Positions 25,137 through 37,300 of a stretch of DNA of 64,000 nucleotides are shown in pieces. Within the stretch, counting starts at the first letter, position 1. Each line of letters starts with the position of its first letter. Made by a program: the position numbers and the translations under genes. Origin of the DNA: Tachypleus tridentatus (lineage: Eukaryota > Arthropoda > Merostomata > Xiphosura > Limulidae); contig NC_134833.1 of assembly GCF_004210375.1 (NCBI RefSeq), forward strand, positions 20,577,396 to 20,641,395, given 5' to 3'. The notes below the pieces were generated by a model. That model was not told where the DNA came from and did no database searches. It worked only from the letters and a program-made list of their open reading frames with translations.

Positions 25137-25374
25137 ATGAGGTTATTTCGTTTAATTAAAAGCGCTCTTATTTCTGGTATCATCACCTTTACCATTGTTT
25201 TAGTTTTGTACGATTTCGAGCACCGTTGTCCTAAAGACACTGATAGCAGCGTACGCGTCAACACCGATTCGAAAAGTCCTTACAATCAAACCAGGTTAGA
25301 AAATCAAGATGAAAAAACGAACCACCTGCGAGAGATGAAACTAAAACGACACAGTGCGAAACACGTTAGTCCAG
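25137..25374 (+). CDS. pip: sulfotransferase exon 1: start codon and membrane anchor
   Basis: Begins at the ATG of MRLFRLIKSA, followed by a hydrophobic stretch (LISGIITFTIVLVLYDF) that makes a signal anchor, then a polar stem region containing NQT. It ends CCAG before GTAACG, leaving phase 1. It was chosen as exon 1 because the phase matches exon 2 exactly and because a type II anchor is expected for this family. No upstream in-frame ATG is evident in the promoter-proximal sequence. Confidence 0.88.
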
Positions 25375-28300
25375 GTAACGCTTTGACTTTTAAGATATAT
25401 CGATCAAAATAACGGTAATTTTAAAGGTGATTTTTTTTACTGCTTCGGTTTTATTTTATATTTTGGGCTCGAAATGTAAAAAAAAATATATATCTATATC
25501 TCATTTTTAATTTATATAGACTCGTACGGCCCGGCATGGCCAGGTGGTTCAGGCACTCAACTCGTAATCCGAGGGTTGCGTGTTCGAATCCCCGTCACAC
25601 CAAACATGCTCGCCCTCCCAGCCGTGGGGGCGTTATAACGTGACAGTCAATCCCACTATTCGTTGGTAAAAGAGTAGCCCAAGAGTTGGCGGTGGGTGGT
25701 GATGACTAGCTGCCTTCCCTCTAGTCTTACACTGCTAAATTAGGGACGGCTAGCACAGATAGCCCTCGAGTAGCTTTGTGGAAATTCCAAAAAACAAACA
25801 AACAAACTATAAGTTTCCAGTATAAAACAAATACTCCCTGACACCTAACTATAAGTTTCCGGTATAAAAGAAATACTGCCTGACACCTAACTATAAGTTT
25901 CCAGTATAAAAGAAATACCGCCTGACACCTAACTATAAGTTTCCATAATAAAAGAAGGACCATATCATAAAATTGGCTGACACCTAATTATGAGTTTCCA
26001 TTATTTTTAGAAATGTCTTCTTGAATGCATATAATTGATATAGTTTTCTTAAACCTAGTCACGTGTTCTACTGCTCTAACCGATATTTTTCCTGTTAGAT
26101 TTCCGAAGTTATCTGTACAATGCATCACTGACTAACTGCATCAGGTTGTGATTGACAGACATGTCAACATTCTGCTGACATCTTCAACTTTAACACTTTG
26201 TTGTTGTTTTTAATGCTTTTTAGAAATAAATAACCTTATCGCATTTTTGTGCGAGAAAGGAGTAAATTTTGTTCGAATCTTTAAAATTGGGTCTTGGCGA
26301 AATAGACCTCAGGAACAAACGCAGACGGAAGACTTCCTGTATACAGTAAGTAACCCTGAACTATATCCAGTGAGGTTTGCTTTCGTTTTAAAAAAAACCA
26401 ATCTCTTCTGCGCAGAAGTAGCATTTCATTTTTAAAATCGTTTAAGAAAGAATCGTTAGGAAACTTAAACTTATGTATTTCTTCTTAAGTCGAGCTTTTT
26501 CTTGTGGTTTCCATGCTCAGACTGTGAAGACAAGGGTTTCCGGTCCGCTACCGAGATCCCTAACAGTATGGTTATGGATTCACTATAAGGACGGCCTAAC
26601 CCCACTATTTGATCGAAAATGTTTTCTAGGCCACACGCGCACCAAAAAATAATAAAAAAATGATAAACGGGATTTGACCTTCACTTGATTTTACAACAAA
26701 GTGTTTCAGTAACATTTTATCTCCAAGTTTCCTGTATAACCACTCCGTTGTTAACATGTACTATCCGGTAATATGTAGTGTTGGCTTTTTATCAATCCAG
26801 ATTTTGTGCTTTTACGAGAGAATAAGTTATTTATCACGAAACGCATTTAGAAACCATATAATCATTAAGATATTGCGTAACTACATTTAGAAACCACATA
26901 ATCGTTAAGATATTGCGTAACTACATTTAGAAACCATATAATCATTAAAATATTGCGTAACTACATTCAGAAACCATATAATCATTAAAATATTGCGTAA
27001 CTACTTTTAGAAACCACATAATCGTTAAGATATTGCGTAACTACATTTAGAAACCATATAATCATTAAAATATTGCGTAACTACATTCAGAAACCATATA
27101 ATCATTAAAATATTGCGTAACTACATTTAGAAACCATATAATCATTAAAATATTGCGTAACTACTTTTAGAAACAATATAATCATTAAAATATTGCGTAA
27201 CTACATTCAGAAACCATATAATCATTAAAATATTGCATAACTACATTTAGAAACCATATAATCATTAAGATATTGCGTAACTACATTTAGAAACCATATA
27301 ATCATTAAAATATTGCTTAACTACATTTAGAAACCATATAATCATTAAAATATTGCGTAACTACTTTTAGAAACCACATAATCGTTAAGATATTGCGTAA
27401 CTACATTTAGAAACCATATAATCATTAAAATATTGCGTAACTACATTTAGGAACCATATAATCATTAAAATATTGCGTAACTACATTTAGAAACCATATA
27501 ATCATTAAAATATTGTGTAACTACTTTTAGAAACCACATAATCGTTAAGATATTGCGTAACTACATTTAGAAACCATATAATCATTAAAATATTGCGTAA
27601 CCACTTTTAGAAACCATATAATCATTAAAATATTGCGTAACTACATTTAGAAACCATATAATCATTAAAATATTGCGTAACTACTTTTATAAACCACATA
27701 ATCGTTAAGATATTGCGTAACTACATTTAGAAACCATATAATCATTAAAATATTGCGTAACTACATTTAGAAACAATATAATCATTAAAATATTGTGCAA
27801 CTACATTTAGAAACCATATAATCATTAAAATATTGCGTAACTACTTTTAGAAACCACATAATCGTTAAGATATTGCGTAACTACATTTAGAAACCATATA
27901 ATCATTAAAATATTGCGTAACTACATTTAGGAACCATATAATCATTAAAATATTGCGTAACTACATTTAGAAACCATAATCATTAAAATATTGTGTAACT
28001 ACTTTTAGAAACCACATAATCGTTAAGATATTGCGTAACTACATTTAGAAACCATATAATCATTAAAATATTGCGTAACCACTTTTAGAAACCATATAAT
28101 CATTAAAATATTGCGTAACTACATTTAGAAACCATATAATCATTAAAATATTGCGTAACTACTTTTATAAACCACATAATCGTTAAGATATTGCGTAACT
28201 ACATTTAGAAACCATATAATCATTAAAATATTGCGTAACTACATTTAGAAACAATATAATCATTAAAATATTGTGCAACTACATTTAGAAACCATATAAT

Positions 28301-31300
28301 CATTAAAATATTGCGTAACTACATTTAGAAACAATATAATTATTAAAATATTGTGCAACTACTTTTATAAACCACATAATCATTAAAATATTGCGTAACT
28401 CTTAAGTAACCATTTCTCCCTTTTTCCCTTCCATATATATTTTGTCACGTAATTTCTATAGAAGGTTTGGTTTTCGTTTTCATTTTAATTACGCGCAAAG
28501 CTACACAAGAGCTATCTGTATTAGCTGTTCCTAATTTAGTAGTATAAGACTAGAGGGAAGGCAGCTAGCTATTCATCATCACCCACCGCTAACTTCTGGG
28601 CTACTCTTTCACCAACGAAAAGTTGGATTGACTCTCACATTGCAATGCCCCACGGCTGAAAGGGCGAGTATGTTTGGTGTGACGGGGATTTAAGTCATTA
28701 CATCTGTCAAAACAACTTAACACAACAAATATTTAATTCATTATGTCTATTAAAACAACTTTAACCCAATAAATATTTAAGTCATACATCTGTCAAAACA
28801 ACACCATAAATATTTAATTAATTACATCTGTCAAAACAACTTAACAGAATAAATATTTAAGTCATTACATCTCTCAAAACAACTTTAACACAATAAATGC
28901 TTAAGTCATTACATCTGTCGAAACACATTTAACACACTGTTTAACAGATGCACCGTATTCATGGTCTATTTATTAAGTTTTCTCAGAACCTTACTATATT
29001 CTTATTGTTGTTTTATCAGTATAATTAGAAACATAAATTTTTAGCAATTTGTTATAAGTGTATATTAGAAGTTTCACCATGCATTAAGACAAGGCTTCCT
29101 AAACTTTCTCAACACAAGGTCCCTCAATTTATTCTAATTGAGGCATTTCCATCAAATACATTTTTAAGATACTGAGTATTTTAACAATTTTTCTGAGCCC
29201 CATGGGTCCAAAACCACCAATATGGGAGCTCCAGCAAAAAGAAAATGGTTAACCGATATAAATCGAGACCCGAAAAACGATATATCTTCTTTAATAACAT
29301 TATGCAACACAATTTTTACTTTTTCTTGTTCCTGGACAGAAAGTGTTATTTCCCAATTGCTTATGCCTAAGATAATTGGAAAAGACCTAATTTTCTCTTC
29401 AAACTTTGCTTTTGTGACCTGGGTAATGAAATTTTCAAATTTACCCATTTTCCAGAACATTCCAGGTAGATTCAGTGCTGAGTAGCTGATAGAGAATTCT
29501 CTCGAACTTACAAGAATTTTCAACTACTTTCTAGAATGTTGTAGAACTTATGAGAATTTTCAAGAACCTTTCAGAATTTTCTAGAACTTTCCATAGCAAT
29601 ATATATATACAGGGGCTCACCACTCACCATTGCAATTTATTGAACACATAGACCGATCTGATTTTATCACAGATGGCATCAAGAAGTTGCAAGCATTCTC
29701 CAGACAAATTCTGCTATATATGTGGCCAATTTATCAAGACAACAGTGAAAAAGTACTCTGTGACAGCGTCTGCTAAAATATGTGAAGCCTACAAGGCATA
29801 TTTCAGCATGCCTATCGGTGACCAAGACAAACCCTGGGCACCTCATTTTACCTGCGAGCACTGCAAAAAAACTCCAGAAGGTAAGACGGACAATTTTTGC
29901 TTGCTTGAGTAGTAAGATCTTATATTATATAAATTTTATACCCTTTAAAATTTAAATATCTTTTTTTAAATTTCCAATAGTATAGAAAAGTATCATATAT
30001 AAAATATTTTGCATGAACCTCTTACACATTAGTTGTGGATGAAAGAAATTTATTCTTCATAATAACAATTTTATTTTGTTCTTTTACAGGATGGTACAGA
30101 GGGGAAAAGAGAGCTATAAAGTTATCTATTCCAAGAATTTGGCATGAACCCACTGACCACTCAAACAATTGCTACTTTTGCATGGTGGACACTTCCAAAT
30201 GTCGGGCTGGCAAGAATACATCTGTTATCATGTATCTGGACCTTCCATCATCCATTGCCCCACCTCCAAACTGCCCTGAGCTCCATGTACCCATTCTGCC
30301 AGAGAGAAAGCAGCAACTCAGAAGAGGAGGTAGACATTGAAGATCCAGATTACAATTTCAGAGGTGCAGCTGGTGAGAGAAACCCATACTACCCCAACCA
30401 AAGAGACCTCAATGACTTGATCAGAGATCTTGGTCTAACAAAGTGGAATACAAAGACTATAGTTAGGGGCTGAAACGTGAAAGTGATTTACATTACAGTT
30501 AGAAATCTCGAAAAACTACTCACTTCTAAACATTTCTGTATAACTTTAGTATAAATACATGCACATCTTGATTCATATGTTGTTTTATTCAAACCTTATG
30601 TGAATGAAAATGTGCAAATTTGCCTGTTTTTACATAGAAAATAGGTTAGTTTTTAAATTTCATTATCCAGGTCACAAACGCAAAGTTTGAAGGGAATAAT
30701 GGCCATTTTCTGTACTTTTACAACATAAGTAATTAAGAAATTACATAGTGTTATTTGTATTACATAGTGTTATTTGTGTTACATGGTGTTATTATTAAAT
30801 CTTATGAATTGGATATTTTAAGAGACCGTTGATAGTTGTACAATGGGCTATCTATTTTCCGCCCACCACGGGTATCGAAACCTCGTTTCTAGGGCTGTCA
30901 ATCCACAGACATATATCTGTGCCACTGGGGAGGGGAGGTACACTCTGTGAGAAGAATTACAAATATATTTTATTTCTGTAACGTAGGAAAGCCTATCATG
31001 AAATCAACAGTTTCTAAGTCTCCATTTGATGTCAAGAGGAGCATCGAAAGTGATCGTCCCTTAATTAATAATACTAGAACGTATGGCCCGGCATGGCCAA
31101 GCGCGTTAAAACGTTCGACTCGTAATCCGAGGGTCGCGGGTTCGAATCCGGTCGCACCAAACATGCTCGCCCTCCTAGCCGTGGGGGCGTTATAATGTTA
31201 CGGTTAATCCCACTATTCGTTGGTAAAAGAGTAGCCCAAGAGTTGGCGGTGGGTGATGATGACTAGCTGCCTTCCCTCTGGTCTTAAACTGCTAAATCAG

Positions 31301-34300
31301 GGACGACTAGCGCAGATAGCCCTCGAGTAGCTTTGCGCGAAATTCCAAACAAACAAACAAATACTAAAACGTTTCTCGACAGTTTTAATCATACCATTGT
31401 CAGAACCGAAACCAATACCTAAAGATCATTCATAATCTTCTTAACCCTAACGACATGAACAGTTTCTGTGATGTAAGAACTGCTAAGACTACTCAATCAG
31501 TTTTCAGCATTGGTAAGAACGTAATTTAATAAGGCTGTTGGAGGACATTGTCTATTGTAATAAGATTTTAGCTATTTATTTATTTTATAATATATACCGT
31601 ACAAAATTCAAGAATAGCATATATACCATAATGAACCAAACAAACGAAATTCTTCACGCTTATTCTCTCTTATATGCTTACATCATTATGTCTAACCAAC
31701 TTCCACTAAGTGTTTGTTTAAAAGCGTTGTCCGCTTCTAACTAAATGTTACAGTTTTATAAACAGTTTCTCTGTTCATAACAAGTTCATCACATGCATTT
31801 AATAAACATCGCTTGTCTCCCTGGTGTTTAAACATGTTTAACAATCATAAAAAATGGGTGGTGTGAGAGAGCGAGTGGTTGAACTTGAGTGTGGACATGT
31901 TGCCTCTTTGTCTTTGGAGCAGCTTCCCTTTTTTTCTGTTCATATAGGGATCAAGGAGACAGATCGCCGCATCCTGATGTATAATCGCGTCCCCAAGTCT
32001 GGCAGTGAGGCTATGACTGTGTTTATTTCTAAGTTGTCTCACCTCAACCACTTTGACCACCACAGATCTTCAGTTTTCAACAAGCGACAGCTCACTAAAG
32101 ACGAACAGGTAACGAACAAAGAATTTTATTTTCTCTACGCTGTTGCAGCTCGTGTTTATATGGACTTTGTACACTTCTGCTTACGAAATACATGTAATTA
32201 TATTTTATGTTCAAATTTTTTGTTTCTTTTCAACTTTTGCGCAAAGCTGAACATGAGCTATCTGCGCTAGCCGTACCTACTTTAGCAGTGTAAAACTAGA
32301 GGGAAGGCAACTGATCATCACCACCCACCGCCAACTTTTGAGCTACTATTCTACCAACGAATAGAGGTGTTGACAATAATGTTATAACGACCCTACGGCT
32401 GAAAGGACGAACAGGTTTTGTGTGATGGGGATTCGAAGCCGCAACCCTGAGATTGCGAGTCAAGCCCCCTAACCACCTGACCATGCCAGGCCAGTTTCCG
32501 AACGTTCAAATCCTGAAACAAAATGTTACAATAAATTTTATTTAAAATCTTAGAAATTAGATTTGCTCAGAAAATGTTAAACACCTAAGTAATTTCAAAC
32601 ACACATTTTTTTCAAACCATTTCAAATACTGTGGTCATAGACTTATTGCCTTTTACGAAAGATAGAGGTAGGAACTGTTACACGTGCTTAACTGATTGCC
32701 AAACCACGTGTCGTTTTGTTTTGTAGGAGTAAATTACGATGTGTTAATACCAGAAGGCAACGTGTAAGACAACCAATTCGTTTTAGTTTCAATTCGTACA
32801 AAATGCCTATTACACATTACATGAGTAGGTTCATCTTGGAGCGTGAAGTTAAAAATGAATTACAGATAGGTGCAAATGTTGTAGCAACTTTACAATAGGA
32901 AAATACGAGGTCTGTTCAAAAAATACGCGGACTGTTTGAATTGCGCGGCTCCAGTTGGTTCCAGGGGCATCCGCTTGGTGTCGCTAGGTTTGCACAGATC
33001 AGCTGATTACGACGCCATTTCCCGATTGCAGATATCTTCATTTGTCTATTAGCCACGCGGTTTTAAGTGAAGTGCGATTTTTTCGTTTGGCGGATTTCAG
33101 AATGAATGACCTGAAGGAGCAACGACTTGCTGTGAAATTTTGTGTTAAACTTGGAAAATCTGCGACTGAAACTTTTTGCTATGCTTAACACGGCTTACGG
33201 TGATGTTGCTATGAATCGTACGGCATGTTTCAAGTGGCATGAACGTTTTAAGGATGGTCGACAGTCCATTGAAGATGATGAGCGTCCTGGACGTCCTTCC
33301 ACGTCAACTGACGACCCACACGTCGACAAAATCAACACCCTGGTGCGGGCAAATCGACGTCTGACTGTCAGGGAGCTTGCTGAAGAGTGTGGGATATCAG
33401 TTGTATCTCGTTACGAGATTTTGACGAAAAATTGAAGATGCACCGCGTTGCTGCGAAATTTGTGCCTCAGAACACGTGAGTTTTTGGCCAAACACTCGAT
33501 CACTGTTCTTCTCCACCCCCCTACTCACCTGAACTTGCTCCTTGCGATGTTTTCTTGTTCCCCAAACTAAAAAGACCCTTGAAAGGAAGAATATTTGAGA
33601 CGATTCCCGAGATTAAGGCAAATGCAAGAGGACATTACAAAAGAAGCGTACCAGAACTGTTTCAACAAGTGGAACCACCGTTGGGATAAGTGTGTGCGTT
33701 GGGGAGGAGAGTACTTTGAAGGGGTCCCAGACCTGTAACTTCTAAATAAAGTACATTTTGTTTTATGACGTCAGTCCGCGTATTTTTTGAACAGCCCTCG
33801 TAATTACCTAATTTACTTCGCAGGTTCGAATCCCCGTCACACCAAACATGCTCGCCTTTTCAGCCGTGGGGGGCGTTATAAGGTTACAGTCAATCCCACT
33901 ATTCGTTGACATGTAAAGAGTGCGTATGTCACCACCCGGAACGTCTTAATTCGTAGTTCAATTTAACATTTTTTCAAATTCAGTTATTATTAAAATAGCT
34001 CATTTGTTACTTCGTTGTAGACCTACAATTTCCAACCTGGATTTCATTTTAGCGAAAATCTGGGTCCTGTATCAGAAGAACTTGTATTTAGTACTCCAAA
34101 GCGCTACAGAAGTATCTACGTATTTTTAACTTATAACAGTATTTAAAACAATCTAATCTTTAAAGAAAAACTCAGTAATTACTGAAACTTTTAAACAAGC
34201 AAACTTTCTCAGAACATACAATAATAAAACTATAACTACATAACTATCGCTTTGCTCCAAACTTATGAAATACAGTTTGATAAATTCCCTGCTAACTGCA

Positions 34301-37300
34301 TACTATAGCCTAACTCCAAATCTATAAATATGCTTGCTTGATTTAGCAAAACCACATTGCTCTATTTGCTGTGTTCAGCGCAAGGGATCAAACCCCAAAT
34401 TTTAGCGTTGTAAGTTCATAAACTTACTGGTGGCCCGGCATGGCCAAGCGTGTTAAGGCATGCGAGTCGTAATCTGAGGGTCGCGGGTTCGCATCTCCGT
34501 CGCGCCAAACATGATCGCCCTTTCAGCCGTGGGGGCGTTATAATGTGACGGTCAATCCCACTTTTCGTTGGTAAAAGCGTAGCCCAAGAGTTGGCGGTGG
34601 GTGATGATGACTAGCTGCCTTCCCTCTAGTCTTACACTGCTAAATTAGGGACGGCTAGCGCAGATAGCCCTCGAGTAGCTTTGCGCGAAATTCAAAAACA
34701 AACAAACAAGCTTTTCAGCAATTAATATAAAAGTAAAAAAACACACAGTGTATGTGACCTACATATAGTTTGTGAATTTTAACAACTTCTGTGCATATAT
34801 ATGTTTGACGTTGTACTAAATTCTAACAGACACCTTGACATACGTATCTCTCCACTGCGCATGACTACACAACTGGGGACAGTCATAATAAGAAATAAGG
34901 AAACGACGCTTGTGTATTAATCCTAACAACAAAGGACTTGCTTATCGAACGTTCTATTTTAGTGTACTTAAGACAGTTAGAAAGTTGCGAGTTATAGTTT
35001 GGAAACTAATTTACTCAAGATAACAGATATTCTCCAAATTGTTGCTAACGGCTTCAAACTGTAAGTGTTTTTTGTTTGTTTGTTAATGTTGTTTATTATA
35101 GAGCAATGCCACAATGGGCTTTCTGCTGTGACAACAGTAGAAAATCGAATCTCATATTTTAGAGTTGTAAATCTGTAGGCTTACGCTGTTCCACTGAGAG
35201 GCAAATCTGCACAGAACTTTTAATATTATTTGGATGGTAAAATATCATATATTATTGGTGTTACGTCACTGCCTATTCTGGACTTTAAAAACACGATAGA
35301 AACTTTTGTATAAGTATAGGGTTTCTCTACAAACGATTCAAAGTTATGTAAAACATCTAATATTAACACTTTCTTATATTTGCGTCTGCGCTTTACTTGA
35401 TAAGACCACGATGTTATATCACGTTATCTTTAACTTTTTTACTTCACGTTAATCATTTCAAATCAAAGGTTGTTTCAGTCCTAAGTTTTAAATTTCGTGA
35501 ATTTACACAAAAATGAAATAGTAACACATATTAACACTCCAAGTGCCTTGGAGTAACAGGAAATGTATTATTTGTGTCGTAGTTTTCAAGTTGAAGTTGA
35601 TAACACTTTACATGTACGTTGTGGTCAGACTATTTTAGCTGTTGCTATAATAAAGTTTATTTCATTAATATGCCGACCATTCATCGACCATTGTTTTCAA
35701 TATTTTATTTACAGAGGGCCTTCGTCCTTGATGTGATGAGAAATAAGCCTCCTTTCGCTTACGACAGACACGTTTACTTCACGAATTTCTTCCAGCAAGT
35801 TTAGGACCATTGTTTCTATAACCATGGGCTAATTTTACTAGATAAATAACACAATCATTGTTGAATATAAAACGATCAAAATATTCTCCAAATAGTTGTT
35901 GATATTAATGTCATGTTAAATTAAACCAGATCAACATTTAAATTTTTATGTTTGTTTTGGAATTGTTTTTGAATTTCGCGCAAGGCTACACGAGGGCTAT
36001 CTGCGCTAGCCGTCCCTAATATAGCAGTGTAAGACTAGAGGGAAGGCATCACCACCCACTGCCAACACTTTTACCAACGAATAATGAGATTGAATGTAAC
36101 ATTATAACGCCCCCACGGCTGAAAGGTCGAGCATATTTGGTGTAACGGGGATTCGAACTCGGGACCCTCGGATTACGAATCGAGTGCCTAATCCACCTGG
36201 CCATGCTGGGCCATAATTTTTATGAATTAGCAATATGCGATGGTATTTCTCAAACAGCTGTTATTGTTTGATATATCTTTGTTTATCAAACATTCACACT
36301 TTAGTTCCTTTTTGGAAAGTCATTTTCCTTACAGTTTTATTTGAAAGAGTACTTTATGTTTTTATCATGTCTTGATTATATTGTAGCAAGAAAAAGTTCC
36401 CGTTTCCAGTGACGGGTGTGTTTCGTGTTTTACTTATAGCAAAGCCACAAAGGGCTATCTGCTCAGCCAATCCAAGGGGAATCGAACCCCTGATTTTAGC
36501 GTTGTAAATCCGGAGACATACCGCTGTACTAGCGGGGGGCCCAGTGACGGGAAAAGTTAATTTATCAATTTAAACTATTACATGGACTTTAAAAAGATTA
36601 ATTGTGTTACAGTCCTGATCATTGACGAATTTCGATAAGGGCTAGAGGGATCTCAGTCCCAGGGCACATGGTCTTAATGGAGGCCCATTGATAATTGCAT
36701 TTAACGTAAAATTACATGGGATGTAGTGCCCACAAACGTTATTAGCCTCTGGGCTCACAAAACCTTAAATCTATCACTGCTCCTGAGTCAAGTCACAACC
36801 ATAACCCTGAGTTACTTACATCACTCACTGTGAAAAGTAATTGTTGAACATTTAAGCCATGCTAGGAACGGCTCCACAATAACATACGGGAACTCTATAT
36901 TTTTGTTGTTTAAGTTACGTCACACTTTGAAGTGTGAATAATAGTGCAATTAATTCACAACAATTTAGACCCATTATGGTCACCCACACAACATCCGTTT
37001 CCCACGTTTTAACAGTGATTAGGACTTAAACATTACAAAAAAGCCAGATCATTAATTATACTGATAAAAATAGAATATGCATTGAAAAAACTGAAATGTG
37101 AAGGGTGAAACTGAAAAATATGCAAATATATGTGTGGAAAAATGTCAACCCATGGGTTTGGTTTGAATTTCGCGCAAAGCTACTCGAGGGCTATATGTGC
37201 TAGCCGTTCCTAATTTAACAGGGTAAGACTAGAGGGAAGGCACCATCCACCGCCAACTCTTGGACTACTCTTTTACTAAAGAATAGTGGGATTGACCGTC

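Noticed and set aside
26843-28402. CRISPR-like appearance of the regular repeats (also at 52582)
   Set aside because: Units are contiguous with no unique spacers, and the genome is that of an animal; these are satellites.
29164-29523. 119-codon frame on the minus strand
   Set aside because: No recognised domain; it overlaps the heat-shock-element array and its repetitive bases, so it is probably a chance frame. The hAT-end-like CTTCCTAAACTTTCTC near 29096 has no matching partner.
33142-33435. A host SETMAR-type gene
   Set aside because: There is no SET domain; the frame lies wholly between mariner terminal repeats flanked by TA.
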